Assembly (NCBI GenBank): GCA_026182355.1
Contig: JAPFBL010001617.1
Span: 5,563,001 to 5,627,000, forward strand
DNA length: 64,000 bases
Origin: Hermatobates lingyangjiaoensis
Taxonomy: Eukaryota; Arthropoda; Insecta; Hemiptera; Hermatobatidae
Reading direction: 5' to 3'
The notes under the pieces are model-generated. The model had not been told where the DNA came from, made no database searches, and saw only the letters and a program-made list of their open reading frames with translations. Positions 27,195-39,100 of this stretch are shown piece after piece. Numbering within the stretch: position 1 is the stretch's first letter; each line of letters begins with the position of its first letter. The position numbers and the translations under genes are program-made.

Positions 27195-30100
27195 CTTTAA
27201 ATTACACAAAGCACGACACAGAAAAGACAATACAAAGAAAACTTACAGAATTCAATATTTCGAACTGTTGTTCGTCATCAGGAGAGTAGACAGGAGGGAG
27301 GACGAAGTGAGAGAGATCTCCCCACGTCGAAGAACGGAGCGCGAATGAAGAAATAAAGAGTCAACCGAAGAGAGCAGCACTAGCGTAAAAAAGGAGCTAG
27401 GCACTAAACGTCGGAGAACGGAGAAAGCAAAAACAATAGATAAAAATATAAAATTAAAAATTATAAATTAAATATAATAAAAAAAATAAAAAAAGAAAAT
27501 AATAAAAAAAATAATAATAATAATAAAATAAATATATATATAATATAATAAAAAAAGAAAAAAAAAAGGGAAAAAATATATATATATGAATATGAATAAA
27601 TAAGTTAAAAATAAAAGGAAAAACAAATAAAAGTTAACGCTTCTGATTTAAACCGGGATCTGATCGGGCCCCCAATAACCATATGTGGGCCTCCTCAGAC
27701 GCTCTTAATGTCAAACTACGGTCATCAGTGGTCACTAGCTTAATGATTTGACATTAAGAGCGTCTGAGGAGGCCCACATATGGTTATTGGGGGCCAGTTC
27801 AGATCCCGGTTTAAATCAGAAGCGTTAACTTTTATTTGTTTTTCCTTTTATTTTTAACTTATTTATTCATATTCATATATATATATTTTTTCCCCTTTTT
27901 TTTTCTTTTTTTATTATATTATATATATATTTATTTTATTATTGTTTTTTTTCTTTTTTTTTATTATATTTAATTTATAATTTTTAATTTTATATTTTTA
28001 TCTATTGTTTTTGCTTTTTCCGTTCTCCGACGTTTAGTGCCTAGCTCCTTTTTTACGCTAGTGCTGCTCTCTTCGGTTGACTCTTTATTTCTTCATTCGC
28101 GCTCCGTTCTTCGACGTGGGGAGATCTCTCTCACTTCGTCCTCCCTCCTGTCTACTCTCCTGATGACGAACAACAGTTCGAAATATTGAATTCTGTAAGT
28201 TTTCTTTGTATTGTCTTTTCTGTGTCGTGCTTTGTGTAATTTAAAGTTTTATAGTCCTTGTGGACCGTTTCTTATTTTTAGTATATATATATATATATAT
28301 ATATATTAGTATAAATAGGGAGCAGACCTTCTTTTATACATATTGTGCTGAAGTGAATTGCCTTAATTAAACATACCTTTTTTTTGAGCAGTTTTTCATA
28401 TTTCCTTGCTAATTTTAAATCGTCTTGATTTAGCTGGTGGATTATTTGAGCGAAACTCTGGTAAGCCATCAATATTTAATGATTAACATAACATAACATG
28501 ACATGTTTCGGTTGTCTCCAACCATCATCAGAAATTATTATAAAACGTTACAAAACAAAACCATTTTCATGGAACAAGTATGTAAACATAACAGTAAGTT
28601 AAATAAAATTGGTCACTAAAAAATAAATATCCCTAAGTCTAACACTAGGAACATTTAAGTTAGGATGGGGGGGCATTCAACCTAGCAGTTTGAGCTGACG
28701 TGTGCTACTTGTCTGCTGCTGGAATGCCCTCAACGCTACAAAGACAACACCATTAAAGCACTCATCCACAGAACTTACAAAATATCGTCAGACTGGAATT
28801 CCTTCAACACAACCATCCAACAACTTAAACAGTCATTTATTAATAATGGTTACAGCAATAGGCACTTCGACAGAATTCTTCAAATTTATTTAATGAATCT
28901 AAATACAAGATCTAATGAAACCCACATTGACCAAAATACAGGCACTAACTACAGGATCTATTATAAAAATCAGTACTCCCAACTATACAAAGTAGATGAA
29001 AGAATTTTAAAAACAATCATAAAAAATAATACATCTTGTACTAACCCTCAGGATAAACTTAACATTATAATATGTTACAAAAGCTCCACCACATGCAACC
29101 TCATCATGAAAAACCAAGAGACGACAATAGACCAATTAAAGAAAACCAATCTTGTGTACGAATACACTTGCCCTATTGGAAACTGAAGTCCAAAAGCATT
29201 CGTACATAGGAATGACGACCACTACATTATCCCGCCGTCTGAGTATGCACCTTGGAGCTGGAGCAATACGTGAACACACAACTATAATGCACAAACAACA
29301 ACTCTCTAGAAAGATGCTCACGGATAACACCAAAATATTCAGACTTGAACAAGATCAAAAGAGATTGCAATTATTGGAAGCACTTCTGATTCTGGATAAA
29401 AAGCCTAAATTAAACCAGCAGCAGACAAGTAGCACACGTCAGCTCAAACTGCTAGGTTGAATGCCCCCCCCCCCCCCCCCCATCCTAACTTAAATGTTCC
29501 TAGTGTTAGACTTAGGGATATTTATTTTTTAGTGACCAATTTTATTTAACTTACTGTTATGTTTACATACTTGTTCCATGAAAATGGTTTTGTTTTGTAA
29601 CGTTTTATAATAATTTCTTTCTGATGGTTGGAGACAACCGACACATGTCATGTTATGTTATGTTAATCATTAAATATTGATGGCTTACCAGAGTTTCGCT
29701 CAAATAATCCACCAGCTAAATCAAGATGATTTAAAATTAGCAAGGAAATATGAAAAACTGCTCAAAAAAAAAAGGTATGTTTAATTAAGGCAATTCAGTT
29801 CAACACAATATATATATATATATATATTAGTATATTTTGGGAGCAGACTTTCATTTAGACATGTTCTATTGAAAATTATGCCAATTTTCATTTTCGTTCG
29901 TTTTCTATTTAATTTCTTAAGTTTTCTGAACTTTGTTTTAAACACTTCAGGTAAATTGAACACTAACTCTCCAAATGTTTTATTCTTGGATTCCATACCG
30001 ATAATCCAAAATATGCTATAAATCTAACAACAAAAACTACACTATAAATTATTCCTACGTTTCAGTCATCCTAGACTATCTTCAGGGATTTAAAATAATG

Positions 30101-33100
30101 ACGGTTTAAAATTAACTTAAAAAAACACTAACAATAATTATTATAAATATTCTACTGCTAATTATTACATTGCTATACTAATGAATTGACAACATTAAGA
30201 CGACGAGGAGGTTACACCATCGCGGAGGTTCCAAAATTCCAGGTTTTTCAGTTCGATTCATCTGATTAATTAAATTCACTAGAACACTATGAGGCTGCTA
30301 CTGAATCAGGGTTGTTATTTTGTTGGTTTCCTGCATGGAGCTTAAAATTCTGCTGAAACTCGTTGTCTGGTTGTTGAGGTTGGGTTTATGCTCTCTTATA
30401 CACAGGGCTTCCACAAATTGCAGTCTATTTTGGTCTTTTTCTTGGTATAAAATTTCTATGTTGTTGTTTAATTCTTCTCTGCTCAGCTTGAGGCTATGCA
30501 TATTATGGGAATGATCTTTTGGGGCGCCAGCAGCAAGGTTCATAGTCAACCTCCGTGATAAAGTTGTTACGGTTGAGCCAATGTATGATGACTTGAGGAA
30601 CTCACAGTTTCCTGTATTACAATTATAACGATAAACTACATTGGTTTTCTGGAAACGGAGTGGTAAAAGCACTTATACACAGGGCTTTTAAAACCTCCTC
30701 AAATAATACTCCCCATTAAATAATGGGGTGTATTATTTAATCAGGATACGGTCAATTTTCTAGGTTCAAAAATCAGACTCGTTGTGACGGTTCGGTTTCA
30801 TTTTTTAACCTTTTTCATAGGCCTACAATCAAAGGATAATAAGAAATCACATATCAACATCCAACATATACGAGTAAACAATATGAATATGGATTGTTAC
30901 GAATTTGGAATACTACAAGCAGAAGTATTTCAGAGATAAATAAAATAATATAAGTTACAGAAGTAATCATAAATAATTAACAGTGCCACAAGTGAATAAA
31001 TGAACCCCTCGATTTTAAGTTTTGTGATTGAAACGAACTTATGAAGGTTTTTCAACGAGTTTGTTATATTTACTTATAGTAAAATTGAGTGCAGTGTTTT
31101 TTTTTCAGATTTTTATCCATGATTGTTTCAGGTTTCATACCATAAATTGTACTAGGCCTAGTGAATCAGTTCCACCAGGTTGTGTAATAGCTGAAGAAGA
31201 CGTTTATGCCCGGCCTCCTGAGTCCAGGAGCCCTCGTGGATGGCTAGTTGATTTAATAAATAGGTAAAGAGAGAATTGTATTACATACATTTCAGTAATT
31301 GCAGTTTATGATTTTCAACTTGCTTTTGCATCCAACTGTAGTATGTCAAGATTCATGTGTCTAGTGCATGAATAGAAGTTTTGCAAAATCAAAATTTATT
31401 TCTTTTGCAGGTTTGGCATATTGGGTGGTTTTCAGGCTTTAGTTGAAAGATTTCAGTCTGAAAAGCCATTAACAGTTCCTTTGATGTATGCACTTTTAAG
31501 ACCTTTCGGACTTTGTTATGAACTCCTAACAACACATACAATAGTTAAATATCTCATGCCAATAGTTGTAAGTATATAATGTAATATTTTAATGATTAAA
31601 CAAGCTAAAATGATACCATGAACTTTTCTTTTAAGGAACGCATTCCACAATTATTAGACAGCTTAACGGACGACGAACTGAAGAAGGAAGCGAAAAATGA
31701 ATCAAAAAATGATGCAATATCTTCTATTATAAGAGCTGCTAAGTGTCTTGTGTCAAGAGTTAGTGGACAAGAAGATACAATAAAGCAGTTAGAAATGGTT
31801 AGATTAAAGATGATTCTCAGGTAATCATACTGAACGATCAGTTATTATATATATTATAAATAACTTTAAAATGAGTGAATATAAATTCATCTTGTAGCGG
31901 GTAACGTTGTGTTATCAAAATTTTAGGTACTGAAGTCATTATTTAATTTTCAATTATATTATGATATGATAAAACTGCTATTATGCTATAATCATTTCTT
32001 AAAAGATGATTATCTTATAATTAATAATGAATTAATTTTAGCAGCTAAATACATTTGTTTACTTGGTCTGAAGTCCTTCACCCTAGAGTGAAGCGCTCTT
32101 GGGAATGAAGACTTCCTTAACTTCTCTCCAAGATTTAGGAACGTGTAATATAGATAATATAGATCCAAAGATAACCCCTAACCACGGGAGAAGAATTTCT
32201 AAGGTTTCCTGAAGTTCTGCAGTTATGATGCAATCTGGGCCCTGGCGAGTTGAATCACTTGAACCCTGAGGTGCAGCGCTTGAGGAGACCCTTGACACTA
32301 CTCTGTGACCATGTTTATAAGGGGGTGGATTCCTCCCCATATCCACCTCACAAACTCCAATGATTCAGTGCTCGAATTTGTCCAGCTGCCATCCTGTTTG
32401 CAGATATACTCTGGCATGACTGGATTTTACTAAGACAGTTGCACTCTGATACCCCGTATACAATATGTATCTTTGAACAGAAGATTTTCCGAGAATTCCT
32501 CTTCACAGTCCTAACCTGCTTCTCGAATTCTAGAAGACTGGCCTTAAATTCATTCCACGGTTCAAAACCTTAGCCAGGTTGAACAAGTGGAGACATTCCT
32601 TCCTCAGTGGCTTGATTTCAGACGTGTACCAAGGAGGTCTGAGCTTCTCCCTGTCTCTGCGCATAGGATCAGAAGCTTTGGACACTTGGTTTCAGGTAGT
32701 TTTCAACTACTCAACAACAGCATCCAGCTCCATTGCGTCCTTAAGTTTGGAGATGAATTCCACCAAGACTTTGACGAAGGTTTCCCTATTATTGACACCC
32801 CAGTTTGTATTCTTCCTGTTCCAATGTATTGGATAATCTGGTCTTCTGAGGTTCATGTTAAAACTCTATATGCTGATAATCGGGAAAGATTAATCATCTG
32901 ATGCCATCCAGTCCTTGATCAATGTGACTGCAGGTTCATTCACCAAGGTTATGACCATAACCTCTCGTCTATTGGCATTAACAAAAGTTAGGGAGTGGTC
33001 CCGATTACAAATATTAATATTATTACAGATAATATAACCTTTAATATTATGTAATAAGCCAAAAAGTGGCTTACATATTTCGTCCATGTTGCTGCTTGTC

Positions 33101-36100
33101 CCATGCTGTAGAGCTTTAGCATTCCCTCCAATAATTTCTGGAACGCCCAGCCTGTTCACTTTTTCGACAGCTCAGCGTACCATGACAAAAGGGGAAGACT
33201 CATTTTGATCATGGGACATATAAGTTACTACTAACCAGATTGTCCGGTCTCGTGGTTCTACTGTAACTACCCCAAAATTCAGATATTTTAAACCAATTAA
33301 ATTGTTTCTAATCAATATGTAGGATCTTGGCTTACCCGTTCCCATTATATAAATTACTCGAAAGCCTTTAAACCGTAGACCACTAATCTGGTGCTAATGA
33401 TCCATGGTTCCTGGATTGTGGTAAAATCCTGCTTCCTGAAACTCAGACTAAGTATCCTGAGCGGCCGAAGCTGAGTGATGAAGGTTAATATGTATAGCCC
33501 GTATCCCCCCCCCCCGAGAGAGAGTTTCCTGACTTAGCTACCATGACCTTTACGAGACAAGAGAGGAGCATCTGTCTCCATTGAGTGTCTCCTGAATGAG
33601 AATTGCTTCACTCCTCGTTTGTTTTTGAAGCGACTCGCATCTTTCTACCTGATGAGCCGCAGTTCGTATTAGGAAGACATAAGAAAAACAAGAGCTACGA
33701 TACTGGCGGATGATCGGTGCAGAGTCGAGTGCATATAACTTTAACTTTTTTAATATTAGTAATATATATATATATTGATAAAAGTATCGACCGTACAATA
33801 GAAACAAAACTAAACTTTATCGGGACTAGGTCAGTTCTTCTGGTTCAAATTGAACTCTCATTGCCAACGTTTCGGTCTTTATTTAAAACCTTTTTCATAG
33901 GCAGAAGTACAAATTTTGAAACAGAAAAAACTAAGTTTTACATTACAAACTATTTAACAAAGAAAAATAGCATGTGGATTTTAACAACAACTGTAGTCTG
34001 AATGAACACGTGACACTGAACTGTGTCACTAACGGTTTAAATTCAAGCCAGGTTTCGAGTGTGCCCCTAGGAGCCAAATGTGGCCTTCCTCAGAAGCTTT
34101 TAAAGTAACTTGTCTGTTATCACTGGGGACTTGTTTGAGAACTTGGACTGCGAAACAATCATTGAAGCTGAGGTGGTGGGAATTAACGTGAGTGGCGACA
34201 GGGATACTCCTGCGTTTACCAACCGAAAGCCTGTAATTATTCATCCGAAGGTTTAGCATTGTAGATGCTAAACCAACGTAAAAAGCATCACATTGGGTGC
34301 ATTTCAACAGGTAAACACAGTCAGTGGAGATACAGATGGAGGGACTGTGAATAGGGTAAGAATTCAGATTAAATTGAGACGTAAATGAAGACCCAGAATC
34401 AACAATGAGACAGGTAAGACATCTCCGAGGTACACAACGTTGTAGGCCACCGCAGTTCTGGGGATTCTGAATAAGTTTACTGGCCCGATGGGAGAAAATA
34501 TTTGCGAGATTGGGGGCTGTTCTAAAGCAAATGCGGGTCAACTGGTTAAAATCTGAAACGGTAGAGGAGGAAGGGAAAAGGATAGGGTAAAGTTCTTTGA
34601 CAAATTTTCTTAATTTATGGACATCAGGAAAATAGTTGGTAAGGAGCGATACAGTAGTAGTGGGGTCTCTCCTGTTGTTGGTGGAAAAGTTGACATTGGC
34701 AGGAATGATTCGGCTATTGATTAAATGGTGGGGGCGTGCTTAGTGAATTTGCATTTGAGTTTTTGAAGATTGGGTTCCCAATCTTTGAGATTTTTACAGA
34801 GGTGATGAAGATGGATAAAAAGAGACTGCGGTATAGATTTTTTGATATGAGGAGGGTGACAACTTTTGTAATGGAGGTAGTTTTGGGCGTTGGTGGGCTT
34901 AACGTGAACAGACGTCGTGAAGGTCCCACTGTTAAGAGTAATGTCAACATCTAAGAAAGTTATGTTGTTGGGGGAGGAATGGTGTGTGAAAGAGATAGAG
35001 GTGGAGGAAGCTTCGAAGGAAGTGATGAATGATTCGAAAAGATGTTCACCGTGCTGCCAAACAAGGAAGATGTCTTCAATAAATCTAACATAGAATAGTG
35101 GAGTAAGAGGGCAAGAAGCAAGGAACTTTAGTTCCAGCTTCGTCATAAATAAATTAGCAAAAGAAGGAGCCATTCTCGTCCCCATGGCGGTACCTTTGGT
35201 TTCAAGATAAAACTTACCTTCGAATTGAAAGTAGTCATGCCCCAAAACAAAGTCGGCCAGTTGGTGAAGGAAATTAGTAGTGGGAATGAGGTAAGGGTGT
35301 ATGATTTAAAAAATGACGTAGAGCTTCCAAACTCTCATCACTGCCAATGACAGTATATAAAGACTTCACATCCATCATGACTATGACAAGGGGGAAGTTA
35401 AGGGTTTCAGGAATGGAGAGGTTCTTCAGCAAATCAAGGAAATGAAAAGAGTCTGCAGTAAGAAGACTGCATTCTTACAATGAATTGCCAGAAGACATCA
35501 ACGAACGCAGAAACCATTTCAGTGAGAGAACCATAGCTAGAAACTATTGCCTACCGGGGGGCGGAGTAAAAGGCATCTCAAAAGATTTATGAATTTTGGG
35601 GAGTAAATAAAATTTAGGACAACGAGGATTAGAAGGGACGAGAACGGCTACATCTTCTCTGGAGAGCCCCTCACGGAAAGAAGAGTTCTCCAGAAATTGG
35701 GATAAGGAGTGTTTATAAGAATTAGTAGGGTCAAATGTTAAACGAAAGTAGTAAAGCCGGTCATTGAGTTGTCTCATAGCCTCACGACAATAGTTGTCGG
35801 AATTCATGTGAACTATAGAGAAGACCCTTTATCGGCAGGCATAATCATGAGATTGCTGTCGCTTCTCAGCTCATGAATAGCCTTTGTCTCAGGAGAAGAC
35901 AGGTTGTCAATAGGATTTTCAACGAATTCAGAAAAATAGGATTGGCAATTTTTTGAAGCAATAAAGTAATGAAGAGTTTCTTTGTTATGTTTCTGTCTTT
36001 GTGTCAGTTTATTTTAAGTATATATATTCGTGTAATTAGGTAGCAGACCTTCCTAAATACATACATCATTAAATTTCTTCCCAACTTCTCTATATATATA

Positions 36101-39100
36101 CTTATTCGATGAAAATGAGATCGGAAACGGACAAATAAAGTTCAATGTAGACGAAAAAACGTAGATAAATTAAAAACATGCACTCAGAGTCTCGGTTTGA
36201 ACCGTCTTCAGGAGAGATAAGAGATGGAACCAAGCGCACTGATACAGGGACAGTTGGAGACCAATAGTTTTGCCACAAACGCTCCCGGTCACAGAGAATA
36301 AGAGAGAGGATTATTTTTGTAATTATTTTTCATTTTTAGGAAATATGAAAAAAAAATGTTTTTCGTAAATGAAACGCAATGTTTCATTACTCAATATTTC
36401 CATAAGGAAAAGCGGTAAACATTCAAACCAAGTGGCAAGTATTTCACTCACAAGTAAGTTTTATTGTCTGTACTACATGTATCTGTGAACCCACTACTTG
36501 CAGCACGAGTAACATCAATGTGGTTAGAGAATTCTTGTCAGACTTGTTTCAGCACATCTACTGAGTTGATCGCTGTTGTTATTCGTTGTTTAAGGTCTTC
36601 GAGCTTAGTGGGTAACTATGGAACATAAACGCAGTCTTTTACATTTCCCGCAAGGAGAAATCACACACTGTGAAGTCTGAGGATACAGAAGGCTTTAGAC
36701 CTCACTGTATGTTTTTATCTTGTGAAGACATTTAGCAAGTTTGCGTTTATGTTCTACAGCTACCCACTATACTTGATGACCTTAAGTACCGAATAACAAC
36801 AGCAATCAACTCATTTTGGAGTATGATAAGTTGGAAAGCGTTTGAGATGAATTCTCTTACCGCATTAACGTTCCCTATGCTGCAGGGTATGGGTACATAT
36901 GAATGACACTTGTAATACGTGAAATAAAACTTAATTGTGAGTAAAATATTCACTTGTCACTTGACTTGGGTGTTTATTGTTTTTACCTATTAACAGCACA
37001 TTGGTAAGACGACGGTAGTTCTTAACCTGCAGAATTGACCAGGCCAGAGAAAACAAGAATAGATATTTTATCGACTGATTTCTGATATCAACGTATTTTT
37101 GAAGGCTAATAAATTTATTTTGGTTTAGTCCAAATAATCCTATTAATCTAGTGTCTTCTTTGGACAACTGCGAAATGGGTATATGTTAGTAGCCATTTTA
37201 TTTCCGAACGTTCATGCGTATAATGACTGAAGTATCTTGAAGTTATATATTGTGTGTTGTTTTGGTATATAATATTTAAAATATTTTAAATTTTCTTCTA
37301 GGTTACTTCAAATATCTTCATTTAATGGGAAAATGAACGCTCTTAATGAAATTAATAAAGTTATTGCCGGTGTTTCCTACTACCCACATAGGCATGCCAG
37401 TTTAGATACCGAGGAAGAATGGCTTACACCAGAAAGGATGGCAGTAAGTGAACAGGAGAAGCTTTCTGCATTGAAATTAAAATAAGTTTAACAAAAGCTT
37501 TAAATATGTAAAAGAAATATAAAATCTCTTTCGTACAGTGATGGTTTTGCTTTAAAGACGCTTTTTTTGTTATAAAAATGATTTATTGATAATGGAAATA
37601 TATTAATGTTGCAGCATGTGTTTCATTTTAGACCAGTTGTGCAACAGTTGCATTTGTCCAATATAAGGGAATTTGTAGGGACTATGTGCTAAGAAATAAT
37701 TTTTATGTCAGAATTACAATAATTTCATATCTCTGATGTACGGGTACTTGTAAAAACTGTGTACTAAAAATGTTAAATTTACTTTAAAATAATGTTGTAA
37801 CTCTAATATACGGGAATATTGTGACATTTGCTAAGTTTAGGTATTTTTTATTCATCTTGATCTTAAAATTTTATAGTAATCCATATTTTTAGTTATCTGA
37901 TTAATTTGGCGTTTAATACCTTTTTTATGTTAAGGGACACATTACGAAATGTAGTGAAATTAAAAAAAAGTTGTATTTTGTTAATTAACTTGTGATGAAT
38001 TATTTTGAATGCAAACAACAACTTTGAGTAAATAGCTAAAAACGAATTTTACAGAAGTGGATAAAAGAAAATGATGTACTGAAGATAGTTCTGAGAGATT
38101 CCCTTCATCAACCGCAATATGTCGAGAAATTAGAAAAGATTTTGAGATTTGTAATAAAGGAGAAGTGTTTATCTTTGGAAGATTTAGACAATCTTTGGGC
38201 AGCGCAGCAAGGAAAACATGAGGCAATCGTAAAAAATGTCCATGATTTGTTGGCAAAACTGGCTTGGGATTTTTCTCCTTCTCAGTTGGACCACTTATTC
38301 GAATGTTTTCAGGTAATAATTATGATTTTTTGAAATAATTGCTATTCTAACTTTATTCCTTACGGGTAACATTTTTTTAAATATTTTTTATTTATTCATT
38401 TTACATTTTGTAATAACTGACTAATAGACATTTAGAATATCTTCTAACTGAAAGATTTGGTGAATTTAAATTTTTTTCATTTGTAAAGCAAAATTTGATC
38501 TATTATAAACTTAAATTCATAAAAAAGTATGAAATGTGTAAAATTATTGATTGTGTAAATGTTATTTTAGTCAAGTTGGACGAATGCTAATAGGAAGCAG
38601 TGTGAAAAATTATTAGAATTGATTAGAAGGTTAGCAGAAGATGATAAAGATGGTGTGATGGCCCATAAGGTATGATTTTGAATATTATAAATTAAAGGAG
38701 TATCTAGTATTTTTTAATACTACATACTCTTTTTCTCAATCTTCTTCTCTAATAGTCTACTATTAGAGAAGGCGTTATTTTTGTTAGTTAAATTAAGAAG
38801 TTTTGTATTCCATTTAACAAAATTCAAGAATATTTTAACTTGAGTTAAAAATTTTTTTTAATATTTTAAACGTAAACTGAATACAAATAAATTTTAATGT
38901 TTATTTTGATGTTTTTTTTTGGGTGTAGAACAGGGGTTCTCAGCTTGCTTGACCCATGCACCTCTTTTACCATTTCTGAAAAGTTCATTCACCACCTCAT
39001 TTCCAAAAAAAAAATCAAAAATGCATTCTAAATAATATGCAAATATTACAAAAAAAAAACTTTTATTGTTCCTAATTTGTATATATACATTCACAACATT

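Larger units (their letters stand above)
27194..28248. repeat. Large palindrome of a PLE 3' end (type B)
   Basis: Arms 27194-27715 and 27747-28248 are inverted and nearly identical; the spacer is 31 nt. Read outward, each arm holds the last codons of a PLE ORF, an A/T-rich 3' region, and a hammerhead-like motif. The arm ends abut (TA)n on the left, and on the right a short unique stretch followed by (TA)n at 28281. Confidence 0.8.
28278..29830. mobile_element. PLE with inverted pseudo-LTR ends
   Basis: A + strand PLE 3' half (28721-29460) with its pseudo-LTR and next-ORF start (29460-29815) is preceded by an inverted copy of that 3' region (28290-28720 minus). The inverted part begins within the last ORF codons (…ctgctgctgg) and ends in (TA)n on the far side, and the + part also ends in (TA)n. 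This suggests a template switch or inverted joining during integration. Confidence 0.75.
29815..30700 (-). mobile_element. PLE fragment with GIY-YIG, pseudo-LTR and next-ORF start
   Basis: Minus-strand order: GIY-YIG ORF (30672-30298), non-coding region with a hammerhead-like motif, then a new ORF start (29996-29820) ending [10 protein letters not shown] in (TA)n. It is truncated on its 5' side near 30690. Confidence 0.75.
33776..36095 (-). mobile_element. Most complete Penelope-like element (RT + GIY-YIG), minus strand
   Basis: Minus-strand order: N-terminal signature [11 protein letters not shown] near 36090-36010, short TA run, RT domain, GIY-YIG domain ending at 34029, 3' region with a type H hammerhead-like motif (about 33905-33855), and a (TA)n end near 33776. 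Several frameshifts and stops show it is dead. It links the type H repeats elsewhere in the window to this PLE family. Confidence 0.85.

Noticed and set aside
31108..31108. Acceptor for faf exon 4 at tttttttttcag
   Set aside because: It breaks the frame after exon 3 and leads to a stop; the 31131 site restores the USP9X-like protein.
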